A DNA stretch of 33,048 bases from contig JAHBVK010000062.1 in assembly GCA_019637555.1 (NCBI GenBank), positions 1-33,048 of the forward strand. Direction: 5' to 3'. Under the pieces are notes generated by a model. The model was not told the origin of the DNA. It searched no databases and saw nothing but the letters and a program-made list of their open reading frames with translations. Each line of letters starts with the position of its first letter. The first letter of the stretch is position 1. The DNA comes from Anaerolineae bacterium. GTDB taxonomy: Bacteria > Chloroflexota > Anaerolineae > Aggregatilineales > UBA2796. The translations under genes and the position numbers were made by a program. This document shows positions 7,952 through 15,556 of this stretch, piece by piece.

Positions 7952-8950
7952 ATGGCAGGGGCGGAAAAAGCGAGTCCTAGTCCTACATCAAGCAGTCTAG
8001 CAGCAATTGGCGTCAAGCGGCGTCAGATCACGCGCGGACTGCTTGTTTCGTTGATCACCGTGCTGTTGATGCTGTCACTCGGGGAGTTCTACTTCCGCTA
8101 TATCCACTTGCAATCCGACGTATTTGCCTTCACGCTGATGCATCAGCGCTGGCGATCCGTGTGCTGGAAGCCCCTGAACCCCGTACAGTATTCCGATGGC
8201 GTGATCGAGTATCGGGATCGCTCATGGACGGAAGCGGATGTCGCAGGCAAGATCAAGGTGATGGTGGTCGGTGATTCCTTCGCGGCGGGGCATGGCATCT
8301 GCAACGCGCAAGATCGCTTCGGGGATGTGCTGCAAACCATGCTCGGCGATCAATATGTGGTGTTCAACGTCGCCAACGGTGGATGGAATACGCTGGAGGA
8401 ATGGCGGCACGCAGTCGAGTATCCCTTCAAGCCGGATATCGTCATTTTGTCCTACGTGATCAACGATATTGATGTGGGCATTGCCGATGTTTACGGCGAC
8501 CTGCCCGTAGCAATCCAGCGCCCGCAAGCGAATTGGCTGATTGATAATTCGTATCTGTTCGACTATATCTACTGGCAAGTGCTGTATCGCCGCCTGTTCC
8601 AGCAAAATAACACGGATATTTTGAACTACGAGCTTAATGCTTACTTCGATCCGAAGGTGTGGACAGCGCAGGAAGTCCAGCTAAAGCGATTCGTTGATTG
8701 GTCGCAAGAGATCAATGCCAAGCTGGTGATTATGGCGTGGCCCCATCTGAGCTTGATCCCGGAGACAGAGAAACAGACGCGCATGGTCGAGGATTACTTC
8801 CGCGATCAGGGCGCAACAGTGGTCAGCGGCGTGGATCTGTTCCACGATGACGCGCCGAGCACGATCACGGTCAGCAGCGCCGATGCCCATCCGAACGAGG
8901 CGGCGCATCATCGGGCGGCGGTGGCGTTGTATGAGGCGCTGAACAAGTGA
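7952..8950 (+). CDS. Membrane-anchored SGNH/GDSL-type hydrolase-like protein
   Basis: A 332-residue protein with an N-terminal basic segment and one membrane helix (~27-45, 'LLVSLITVLLMLSLGEF'), then an SGNH fold facing outside. Block I is 'VVGDSFAAGHGI' with the nucleophile Ser in GDS; block III is 'SYVINDIDVG' (N-D pair); block V is 'SADAHPNEAAH' with the D-x-x-H pair. Relatives include lipases, esterases and the AlgX/AlgJ-like O-acetylation enzymes, which also carry an N-terminal anchor. The substrate cannot be assigned, though polysaccharide or cell-envelope acyl groups are plausible. The gene lies 20 bases after the Clp-like gene and is probably co-transcribed with it. Confidence 0.78.
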   Translation: MAGAEKASPSPTSSSLAAIGVKRRQITRGLLVSLITVLLMLSLGEFYFRYIHLQSDVFAFTLMHQRWRSVCWKPLNPVQYSDGVIEYRDRSWTEADVAGKIKVMVVGDSFAAGHGICNAQDRFGDVLQTMLGDQYVVFNVANGGWNTLEEWRHAVEYPFKPDIVILSYVINDIDVGIADVYGDLPVAIQRPQANWLIDNSYLFDYIYWQVLYRRLFQQNNTDILNYELNAYFDPKVWTAQEVQLKRFVDWSQEINAKLVIMAWPHLSLIPETEKQTRMVEDYFRDQGATVVSGVDLFHDDAPSTITVSSADAHPNEAAHHRAAVALYEALNK

Positions 8951-9071
8951 ATCAGCAAACTAAGCGAAATCACAGCAGCTTTCTAAAAGGTTCATATCGG
9001 TAGTTGTACATTAGGTTCAGGCACGCTATAACTTTCGAGTTTGCGCGGCTGAAAGCATAGTGCACACACCG

Positions 9072-10121
9072 ATGTCCCATTCTCGTTGGTTCATTTTCCT
9101 CATTCTTATGGTTTGCGCTGCCATCCTTAGCGCCTGCGATCCGCTGGCACCGGAGCCGACGGCGATTGTGGTGGTGATCACGCCGACCACGCCTTCACCG
9201 ACGCTGATCGTGCAGCCGACGGAGACGTTCACGCCATCACCGACGCTAACGCCAACGCGCACACCAACGCTGCCGCCGACGTCCACCTTTACGCCTTCTC
9301 CAACGCTTGAGCCAACGGCAACTTACACCGCGATTGCTTGTGCCGAGACGGAAGGGCAGATCGTTGACCTCAGCTTCGACAGCAAGATCAGCAATGAAAA
9401 CTTGCCATATCGGGTCTATCTGCCGCCGTGCTACTCGCAATCGGGTAAGCGCTATCCGGTGCTGCTGTTGTTTCACGGCTCAGACCGCGATCAAACCGAG
9501 TGGACGGACGCGCTGGAAGTGAATAAGCGGTTGGAACGCGGCATGGCATTGGGCGCACTGCCGCCGATGATTATCGTGATGCCGTATGGTGGTTGGATCG
9601 CCAACTCGAACACCGAGTTCGGGATCAGCCCGACGTGGGAAGACGTGGTCATCACCGAGTTGATGCCAGAAATCCAAAACACATTCTGCACATGGAACGC
9701 GCGCGAAGGGAGGGCGATTGGCGGCATCTCACGAGGCGGATTCTGGTCGTTTGAGATCGGCTTCCGGCATCCTGAGATGTTCAGCGCCATCGGTGGACAC
9801 AGCGCCTTCTTCGATGAGGATCACATCGTCCGGCAGTACGCGCCGGAATACAATCCGCTTTGGCTGGCGGATACGATCAGCTTCCCCAAAGGGATGCAGC
9901 CGCGCATGTATCTGGATGTGGGCAAAGATGATTACGCCCGCTCTGAAATCGAGAACTTCAAGGATAAGCTGATCGCGCGGGGAATCGATCCGGGATTCGT
10001 GCTTAATCCCGAAGGTCAGCATGAGATCGACTACTGGAAAGAACACACAGCGGAGTATCTGAGCTTCTATGGACGGATGTGGCCGCGGAATGCAGCGGAG
10101 TTGCCTAGTTGTTTAGGTTAA
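9072..10121 (+). CDS. Esterase-D-like alpha/beta hydrolase lipoprotein
   Basis: A 349-residue lipoprotein. The signal peptide 'FIFLILMVCAAILSAC' has a lipobox L-S-A-C with lipidation at C22. A Thr/Pro-rich stalk (~residues 28-80, repeated T-P-S-P-T-L-T-P units) follows, then an alpha/beta hydrolase of the esterase D / feruloyl-esterase (PF00756) type. That domain has 'YPVLLLFHGS' (oxyanion region) and nucleophile elbow 'GGISRGG' with S220; a late His in 'EGQHEIDYW' is a good catalytic-triad candidate. Such enzymes hydrolyse carboxyl esters, including ester-linked groups on plant polysaccharides. ATG 9072 is preferred over GTG 9060 because it places the signal peptide correctly. The stalk suggests display on the cell surface. 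Confidence 0.85.
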   Translation: MSHSRWFIFLILMVCAAILSACDPLAPEPTAIVVVITPTTPSPTLIVQPTETFTPSPTLTPTRTPTLPPTSTFTPSPTLEPTATYTAIACAETEGQIVDLSFDSKISNENLPYRVYLPPCYSQSGKRYPVLLLFHGSDRDQTEWTDALEVNKRLERGMALGALPPMIIVMPYGGWIANSNTEFGISPTWEDVVITELMPEIQNTFCTWNAREGRAIGGISRGGFWSFEIGFRHPEMFSAIGGHSAFFDEDHIVRQYAPEYNPLWLADTISFPKGMQPRMYLDVGKDDYARSEIENFKDKLIARGIDPGFVLNPEGQHEIDYWKEHTAEYLSFYGRMWPRNAAELPSCLG

Positions 10122-11011
10122 GGCGCGAGGCGAAACGTCGAGTAGATCACGATAACCCGGAGCTAAAGCTCCGGGCTAAAGCAGTAGTTCTACACGATTT
10201 AGTAAGACTTACTATTTCAGCCCGGAGCTTTAGCTCCGGGTTTTGGCGCATAATCACAATTGCACTCGTTATTTCTACGTTAATCAGCCCTTTGCTCGTT
10301 TCCCCGATCTACGCGCAGGGTGATCCCGAAGCGACGCCGATCCCATTTACGGATGGCTTGCGCCTAGAGTTCGGACGCACGGTGCTCGGCAACATCAACC
10401 AGATCGCGCAGCGAGATCGCTATATTTTGTTCGGGCGTGCTGGTACGGTGGTTTCGGTAGGCATGTTCCCGCTAGCACAGAGTCAGCTCGTGCCGCGATT
10501 CGAGGTGTACGCGCCAAACGGTGAGGTCGCCGTATCCTCGATCAGTGCGGCAGGGGCAGTGATCAGCGGTTACGAACTGCCAGTGACGGGCGCCTATATC
10601 ATCTTTGCACGGGCAGGCGGTGGTGGTCGCGGCGGCGCATACACGATGACCGCCGCACAGGGAATCGCCGTGCGTGAGGTGAGACAAGCGGAGATCACAG
10701 CTAATGCGTCGGTGAGCGGTGAACTGCTTCGCCTAGGAGATCGGGATGTGTACACGATTGAGGTCACGGCGGGCGCTGATTTCGCTGCGGAGGTCGTGCC
10801 GATCCAGAGCGGCTTGATCCCCGTACTGGAAATCGTAGATCCGAACGGGAATTTGCTGGCGCGGGCGGCTGGTCAGTTGGGCAATCGGCGGGTGCTGCTC
10901 ACGCCGCAGATCACGCAGTCGGGGACGTATCAGGTGCGCGTCAGTGGCTTTCAGGGGCAGACGGTGGGGGCATATTTGCTGCGGATCACCGCGCCGGAGT
11001 CCATGGGCTGA
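10109..11011 (+). CDS. Secreted protein with two PPC-like beta domains; start unclear
   Basis: After a hydrophobic secretion signal ('ITIALVISTLISPLLVSPIYAQG') the mature protein (~235 residues) holds two copies of a PPC-like beta-sandwich (bacterial pre-peptidase C-terminal domain). Each runs 'RD-Y-(I/T)' then 'L.P.(F/L)E(V/I).(A/D)PNG' then 'TG/SGTY.(I/V)...G'. PPC domains usually ride on secreted enzymes; here they stand alone. The start is odd. In this frame the only start codon before the signal peptide is TTG 10109, inside the previous gene, and translation from it would read through the palindromic element at 10154-10242. The element may have displaced the original start, or an AUU near 10258 may be used. 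It is convergent with the channel gene, 8 bases away. Confidence 0.65.
   Translation: MFRLRREAKRRVDHDNPELKLRAKAVVLHDLVRLTISARSFSSGFWRIITIALVISTLISPLLVSPIYAQGDPEATPIPFTDGLRLEFGRTVLGNINQIAQRDRYILFGRAGTVVSVGMFPLAQSQLVPRFEVYAPNGEVAVSSISAAGAVISGYELPVTGAYIIFARAGGGGRGGAYTMTAAQGIAVREVRQAEITANASVSGELLRLGDRDVYTIEVTAGADFAAEVVPIQSGLIPVLEIVDPNGNLLARAAGQLGNRRVLLTPQITQSGTYQVRVSGFQGQTVGAYLLRITAPESMG
10154..10242. repeat. Nested palindromic element (MITE-like)
   Basis: Two 27-base arms, 10154-10180 and 10216-10242, are inverted copies with one mismatch. Each arm is itself a palindrome (CCCGGAGCTAAAGCTCCGGG at 10156-10175 and its reverse complement at 10221-10240). The centre carries a further perfect palindrome, TAGTAAGaCTTACTA at 10200-10214. 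It sits between the esterase and PPC-like genes and overlaps the only open frame leading into the latter's signal peptide. Confidence 0.8.
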
Positions 11012-11019
11012 GAGTTGGT

Positions 11020-11409
11020 TCATTCAGTTGAAGCGTCAGATCGGTTGGTGGACTCTAGTTCTTCGCGCGCTAAGTCCAGCGCTCGATTCGCCAGCGTGGT
11101 GATAAACAGCGCCAGCACGCCAAATCCGGTAATGATGTAGCCGATAGTGAACAGCTTGCCCGCCGCGGTCTTAGGGGAGAAGTCACCATAACCCACCGTC
11201 GTCAGCGTGACTACTGAGAAATACAAGCTATCCAGCCAATCCCAACGCTCGATAAAATGATAGAACATTGTGCCAATGACTAGAATGCTGGCGACCAGCG
11301 GTAAGATCAGGCGCATTTCCGCTCCCGACAGGGCACGCATAGTCAGCCGCAAGTAGTGGGGGAACGCGAGTTGCGATCTGCGTTGGCGACGAGCCTGTCC
11401 TTTGGTCAT
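11020..11409 (-). CDS. Two-TM potassium channel
   Basis: A 129-residue membrane protein of the two-helix ion-channel family (Ion_trans_2). It has a basic N-terminus, TM1 (~'LILPLVASILVIGTMFYHFI'), a pore helix with the K+ selectivity filter in 'TLTTVGYGDFSP', and TM2 ('LFTIGYIITGFGVLALFITTL'), then a short charged tail. Four subunits would form a K+ pore in the cytoplasmic membrane. There is no RCK/TrkA-N gating domain in the protein, which is unusual for a prokaryotic channel of this kind. Its ATG overlaps the stop of the upstream minus-strand gene (11406-11409), so the two are coupled. Confidence 0.88.
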   Translation of the reverse strand: MTKGQARRQRRSQLAFPHYLRLTMRALSGAEMRLILPLVASILVIGTMFYHFIERWDWLDSLYFSVVTLTTVGYGDFSPKTAAGKLFTIGYIITGFGVLALFITTLANRALDLAREELESTNRSDASTE

Positions 11410-11759
11410 CGGCTCTTCTTCGCCTCATTCTCGAATAACAGTCGCACGCCGACGATCTTGACGGGCTGCTGCTTGACGAACACGCGGGCAATTTTACGGT
11501 TGGGGACGTTGGTCGGCTTATCCAGCACCAATGCCGTGTACAGCTCCTCGTGGATCTGTTCGGGACTCTGGTAGCACGCCAAGCGAAACCGACTCGGCGC
11601 GTTCTCACGCGCTTTCGCGCTCATTTCCACCCACATGATCACAATTGGCGCGGCAAGGAGTTCCGTCAGCGAGGGACGGTGCGGATAGGGTTCGTTGCCC
11701 CAATCGCGCTCGTGCTGCTGAACGACCTCCATGAACAGGCTGTTGTTGGGCGTGCTCAT
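11406..11759 (-). CDS. Unrecognised soluble protein coupled to the potassium channel
   Basis: A 117-residue protein that I do not recognise. It has no signal peptide. A hydrophobic stretch 'ELLAAPIVIMWVEMSAKA' lies near the middle, and the C-terminal part alternates beta-like hydrophobics and basics ('KIARVFVKQQPVKIVGVRLLF'). The start is placed at 11759 because a GGAG lies 5 bases upstream; the open frame extends to 11810 without such a site. Its stop overlaps the channel start (ATGA), which suggests coupled translation and possibly a regulatory or accessory role for the channel. That role is inference from position only. Confidence 0.65.
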   Translation of the reverse strand: MSTPNNSLFMEVVQQHERDWGNEPYPHRPSLTELLAAPIVIMWVEMSAKARENAPSRFRLACYQSPEQIHEELYTALVLDKPTNVPNRKIARVFVKQQPVKIVGVRLLFENEAKKSR

Positions 11760-11822
11760 CGCTGCTCCGATGCTGCGTGATACTGTGCATAATTGCACTT
11801 CATTGTACACGCGGATTTAGCA

Positions 11823-11850
11823 TTGACAACGCAGATCGTTTTGCTACAAT
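11823..11850 (+). promoter_or_regulatory. Sigma-70-type promoter for the tRNA
   Basis: A perfect -35 TTGACA (11823-11828) and a -10 TACAAT (11845-11850) with a 16-base spacer lie directly upstream of the tRNA, whose 5' end is 13 bases after the -10. Confidence 0.85.
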
Positions 11851-11862
11851 CAGCAGGGTAAT

Positions 11863-11934
11863 GGCGACGTAGCTCAGCGGTAGAGCAGGGGACTCATAAG
11901 CCCTTGGTCACTAGTTCAAATCTAGTCGTCGCCA
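11863..11934 (+). tRNA. tRNA-Met (anticodon CAT)
   Basis: A 72-base cloverleaf without encoded CCA: acceptor GGCGACG/CGTCGCC, D stem GCTC/GAGC, anticodon loop CTCATAA, and T stem ACTAG/CTAGT with loop TTCAAAT. The G1-C72 pair and the lack of three consecutive G-C pairs next to the anticodon loop argue against an initiator tRNA. It could be elongator Met or a lysidine-modified Ile2 tRNA, which share the CAT gene anticodon. The 31-39 position is an A-G mismatch. Confidence 0.93.
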
Positions 11935-11949
11935 CAAATAATTCAAATG

Positions 11950-11980
11950 AAACCGTGCCGTCAAGCGCGGTTTTTTGTTT
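11950..11980 (+). terminator. Rho-independent terminator after the tRNA
   Basis: Stem AAACCGTGC/GCGCGGTTT (one G-T pair) with loop CGTCAA, followed by a T-rich run TTTTTTGTTTT. Confidence 0.85.
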
Positions 11981-11985
11981 TCTGC

Positions 11986-12049
11986 TATAATTTAGATAGT
12001 TGAAGTATCAACTAACTTAGACCGTAGACTTCTGACCTTCTTTAAGGAG
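11986..12049 (+). promoter_or_regulatory. -10 element, palindrome and RBS upstream of the GH13 gene
   Basis: A perfect -10 TATAAT lies at 11986-11991 with no good -35. Just after it, AGTTGA-agta-TCAACT (11998-12013) is a perfect palindrome placed at or next to the expected transcription start, a typical operator position. AAGGAG at 12044-12049 is a strong ribosome binding site 7 bases before ATG 12057. Operator function is inferred from position and symmetry. Confidence 0.55.
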
Positions 12050-12056
12050 TCGATCT

Positions 12057-13925
12057 ATGAGAGCCAATTTACATTGGACTGCCGGACTACATCACGACGG
12101 TTCCTCGCTTTACGTTTCCAACTTAGCGCCACAAATCGGGGATCGCGTGACGCTAAAGCTGCGCGCGCCTGCTGATGCGCCGATTGATCGCGTGCTGCTG
12201 CGTACTGCGCCGGATGGTGAGAATCATCTGGAACTGATGCACGAAGCACACCGCGACGATCATCTGGTGTGGTACGAAGTAGAGATGCCGATCCCGATGC
12301 CCTCCAATCCGTACCGCTTCAAAGTGATCACGCGGGAAGGGGCATATTTCCTGACGCAAGCAGGCGTCAGCCGCGCTGACAGCCCCGAATGGACAGATTT
12401 CAAACTGCTGGCGAACTATGCCTCTCCAAGGTGGGCGAACAGCAGTGTGTTCTATCAGATTTTTCCTGATCGTTTCTACAACGGTGATCCCGCCACCACC
12501 ATTCCGGCTGGCGCGTGGACCAAGCGTAACCACTCGACTCAGGTGCGTCAGTGGGGCGAGCTGCCGCTGACATGGAAAGAGTCGGGCAGCCTCGACTATT
12601 ACGGTGGCGATTTGCAGGGCATCGCACAGAAAGTGCCGTATCTGCTCGATCTCGGTGTAAACGCGATCTACTTGAATCCGATCTTTGTGGCATACAGCAA
12701 TCATCGCTACGACATCGCGGACTTCTTCAAGGTTGACCCATATGTTGGCGGCGACGAGGGCTTGATCCAACTGCGCGAAACGCTGGATCAGCATGATATG
12801 AAAATGATGCTGGATGTGACTCTGAATCACGCTGGCTGGCAGCATCCGTGGTTTGTGGAGGCGCAGCAAAACGCTGAGTCGCCGACCAATGAGTACTTCA
12901 CCTTCTACGAGCATCCTAACCGCTACGAGATGTGGCTGGGCGTGCCTTCGCTGGTCAAGCTGAATTACCGCAGCGAAAAACTGCGCGATGTGATGTATCG
13001 CGGTCAGGATTCGGTACTGCGGAAATGGATGCGAGCACCGTTCCGAATCGACGGCTGGCGCCTAGATGTGGCGAACATGCAGGCGCGGCAGGGATCGATC
13101 CAACTGGCGCATAAGATCGGGCGCGGGATCCGTAAGGCAGTGAAGGAGGAATCGCCGGAGGCTTACCTGATCGGTGAGCACTTCTACGACGCTACCACCT
13201 ATCTGCAGGGCGATGAACTGGACGCGACGATGAACTACTCCGGTTTCGCTATCCCGCTGTGGCGCTGGTTGTCCGGTCATGATCTGGGCATGGACTGGCG
13301 TCCTGAGATGGCTGATCCGACGCTGATGCGCGGCGAGGATTTGGCGGCGCAGTGGACGCGCTTCCGTTCGCCGCTGCCGTGGCAGGTCGCCCGCCATCAG
13401 TACAATCTGTTGGACAGCCACGACACGTCGCGTTTGCTGCATAAGGTTCATGGCGATAAGTCACTGCTCTATCTCGCCGCCGCGATCCTGATGACCTATC
13501 CGGGTACACCGAGCGTTTACTATGGCACGGAGATCGGCATGACGGGCGCGCAAGACCCCGATAACCGCCGCACGATGCCGTGGGATGAGCATGAATGGGA
13601 TCATGACTTGCTGAAGTATTTCAAGCAGATCATCCACCTGCGGCGCAGCGCTCCTGCTCTGATCGACGGTGGATTCCAGCACTTGTTCGCGGAGGATGGC
13701 TTGATGGTTTACCAGCGGCAGTCCAGCGGACAACGCTTGATCGTCGTCGGGTATCGGGGACCGGATACGCTGCTAGAACACGCGATTCCGGTGTGGCATT
13801 CAGGTATTCATGACGGCGCAACGCTGGTCGATCTGCTGGGCGGTGAGAGCTACCGCGTGGACGGCGGTTTGATCGCGGTACGGGGCTTGGATAAAGGCGC
13901 AGTACTGATTTTGGAGGAGCGCTAA
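12057..13925 (+). CDS. GH13 alpha-glycosidase (MalZ/neopullulanase-like)
   Basis: A 622-residue glycoside hydrolase family 13 enzyme with an N-terminal CBM34-like beta domain (~1-120), a catalytic barrel starting 'SVFYQIFPDRF', and a C-terminal beta domain. Conserved regions: 'MMLDVTLNH' (region I), 'RIDGWRLDVANM' with D337 as the nucleophile, 'YLIGEHF' with E374 as the acid/base, and 'LDSHDTSR' with D456. The 'GEHF' and 'MPWDEHEW' motifs and the length fit maltodextrin glucosidase, neopullulanase or cyclomaltodextrinase enzymes, which degrade maltodextrins in the cytoplasm. No signal peptide is visible. It would complement the GH15 and GH31 enzymes upstream. A palindrome next to the -10 suggests repressor control. 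The exact activity among the three is not decided. Confidence 0.9.
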   Translation: MRANLHWTAGLHHDGSSLYVSNLAPQIGDRVTLKLRAPADAPIDRVLLRTAPDGENHLELMHEAHRDDHLVWYEVEMPIPMPSNPYRFKVITREGAYFLTQAGVSRADSPEWTDFKLLANYASPRWANSSVFYQIFPDRFYNGDPATTIPAGAWTKRNHSTQVRQWGELPLTWKESGSLDYYGGDLQGIAQKVPYLLDLGVNAIYLNPIFVAYSNHRYDIADFFKVDPYVGGDEGLIQLRETLDQHDMKMMLDVTLNHAGWQHPWFVEAQQNAESPTNEYFTFYEHPNRYEMWLGVPSLVKLNYRSEKLRDVMYRGQDSVLRKWMRAPFRIDGWRLDVANMQARQGSIQLAHKIGRGIRKAVKEESPEAYLIGEHFYDATTYLQGDELDATMNYSGFAIPLWRWLSGHDLGMDWRPEMADPTLMRGEDLAAQWTRFRSPLPWQVARHQYNLLDSHDTSRLLHKVHGDKSLLYLAAAILMTYPGTPSVYYGTEIGMTGAQDPDNRRTMPWDEHEWDHDLLKYFKQIIHLRRSAPALIDGGFQHLFAEDGLMVYQRQSSGQRLIVVGYRGPDTLLEHAIPVWHSGIHDGATLVDLLGGESYRVDGGLIAVRGLDKGAVLILEER

Positions 13926-14416
13926 TCTAGCCTGAGTTTTGGCTTGGTTTACCTCACCCCGGCGCTTCGCGCCACCCCTCTCCGTTTACGGAGAGGGGAC
14001 TACAGAGGCGATCTACAGGTATTAATCAACGTGCAGATAGAGACCCACCCTACTTTTGGTTAACTCTGTAGTTGAGCTTCTCGAATGCTAGTGTCGCTCA
14101 CTAAGTTCCGTCAATGGAGAGGGGATCACGGGGGCGACCTACGGGCTGTTGTGAGCGTACAGGCGGTGTGGTTGGGTCTGAAACGCTGCTATTGTCCTTC
14201 TCAGCCAATGGCAGCACAAGCATCAGGTGGTAAGAGAAGTTTCAAGGAGTCCTAACGATTGTAAATTCCGCTGACAGCACATCGATCTAACGGGAATCGG
14301 ACATTAAAGGACTACAATAAGAATCGGGAAGTTGTCGATCAGGCTATTCGCACGCAGAATCACCGTTTCCCAGAATAGCGCGGACAGCCTGCTTCAGAAG
14401 CTGTAAGCCGATTATC
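13926..14416. other. Repeat-bearing intergenic region
   Basis: No gene is seen in these 491 bases. The region holds hairpins GGCGCttcGCGCC (13961-13973) and CCCCTCTCCGTttACGGAGAGGGG (13975-13998). The right half of the latter starts a 30-base unit at 13990-14019 that recurs imperfectly at 14116-14145 and, more weakly, at 15148-15176 (pattern GGAGAGGGGA..A..GGGCGAC.TACGGG). The remaining sequence shows no promoter or terminator that I can defend. Confidence 0.6.
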
Positions 14417-15106
14417 ATGTCAGAATTGCACATCATCAGTGTAGAGAAAAATACGCCGTTTGGTGATTATCTATATTCGTGGTTACACCTCTCAGTCAAC
14501 CGCAATCTAGCGACGGTCAGCCAACTCAGTGGACAGTTTGAACGTCCGTACCTCGCGTGGGAAATCGTAAGGAAGGGTCGAAACCCCTACTTTGAGAACG
14601 GGACAGGCTTCGAAGGCTATTTCATCGGGCAGTGCTCGTCGGCGGATGAGGCGCTGCACAAGCTGATCGCGGTGGGCGAGGAGATGCGACAAAACCTGTT
14701 CCGGCTGTATCACTTCGATCTGAGTTTCCACTCCAAGCTGATGCGCACAATCATGGGTGAGTCGGCTGATCCGAGGGCAATCTTCGAGTGGGCAACCGAG
14801 TTCGGCGCGGAGCTAGCGCGGCTGCGCTGCAATTATCTGCGCAATCAGGAAGCTGATAAATTCCGTACGGAGACGTACCGGCTGAGCTATGCGCTGCCGC
14901 CGATCAATTACCACGAGGATAAAGATACGATCCGGCAGCAGTACGCGATTTACCGCGACAGCAAGCCGAGCACTAAGGAGATCATCAACCCGAAGCTGCT
15001 AAAGCCTGCGGAGCAGGACGCATGGGTAGTGGTGCAGTCGATTGGCAAGTTTGGGCATCCGCTGCTACGCGAGTTCCTGCATTTCAACAGCAATGGCGTG
15101 CATTAG
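14417..15106 (+). CDS. Hypothetical protein, family not recognised
   Basis: A 229-residue soluble protein that I do not recognise. It has no signal peptide or membrane segment. It mixes aromatic-rich stretches ('YLYSWLHLSVNRNL', 'NLFRLYHFDLSFHSKLMR') with a long helical middle ('AIFEWATEFGAELARLRCNYLRNQE') and a charged C-terminal third. ATG 14417 has no obvious Shine-Dalgarno site. The frame is long and uninterrupted, with the codon character of neighbouring genes, so it is probably real. It is followed by a strong terminator and is flanked by repeats, so it may be a single-gene accessory unit. Confidence 0.7.
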   Translation: MSELHIISVEKNTPFGDYLYSWLHLSVNRNLATVSQLSGQFERPYLAWEIVRKGRNPYFENGTGFEGYFIGQCSSADEALHKLIAVGEEMRQNLFRLYHFDLSFHSKLMRTIMGESADPRAIFEWATEFGAELARLRCNYLRNQEADKFRTETYRLSYALPPINYHEDKDTIRQQYAIYRDSKPSTKEIINPKLLKPAEQDAWVVVQSIGKFGHPLLREFLHFNSNGVH

Positions 15107-15186
15107 CCTCAGCCCCCTGACCTCCTCTCCAATCCGAGTACAGATAAGGAGAAGGGAACCAAGAGGCGACGGGTAGTTAGAGAAGG

Positions 15187-15213
15187 AAAGCGGATCATAT
15201 GATCCGCTTTTTT
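15187..15213 (+). terminator. Rho-independent terminator
   Basis: A perfect palindrome, AAAGCGGATCA-TATGATCCGCTTT, is followed by a T-run ending at 15213. It lies 80 bases after the stop of the unknown gene at 14417-15106. Confidence 0.8.
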
Positions 15214-15556
15214 GTTGATGGGAGAGGGGTAAAAAAGACACCCATTAAAACCCATTTATTTAACGGGAAAAATGGGCGAAAAATGGGTTATGGTAGGCAA
15301 GTTTTGGAATTGCGTTGGAAAGGCACAAACAATCGGTGTTTAGGGCATGGTGGTGGGGCGGGAGGGAGTAGAGTCAGGTAGACCGGAGGTTGAAAACCTC
15401 CGGCTGTCACTGTGTAAACCCACTGAAGTGGGTTAGGAGAAGAAGGTTGCGCTATGGGGGACTTTGCCCGTTTGGTGAGAGCGCAGCGCGGGGAGTTGGG
15501 ATCGCCTATAATAGTGTGCAGCATAAACCGTATGTTATGACGCACAGGCGGCGCAC
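15214..15556. other. Repeat-rich intergenic region
   Basis: No gene is seen. At 15240-15289 two ACCCATT units are followed by two AATGGG units in inverted order, with the outer pair AACCCATTT (15249-15257) and AAATGGGTT (15281-15289). A paired palindrome element occupies 15379-15436. A perfect TATAAT at 15507-15512 stands 45 bases before the DUF4062 start, without a matching -35. Confidence 0.5.
15379..15436. repeat. Paired palindrome element, copy 1
   Basis: It contains CCGGAGGTTGAAAACCTCCGG (15383-15403) and AACCCACTGAAGTGGGTT (15417-15434), with the ends TAGA... and ...TTAG. A second copy with the same order and nearly identical palindromes is at 31670-31728, and only the 13-15-base middle differs. 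Confidence 0.85.

Noticed and set aside
9180..9330. Short tandem DNA repeat
   Set aside because: The repetition is the Thr/Pro-rich stalk of the lipoprotein and is explained by coding.
15379..15436. CRISPR-like repeat
   Set aside because: The two palindromes differ from each other and there is no regular repeat-spacer array; no CRISPR array was seen in the window.
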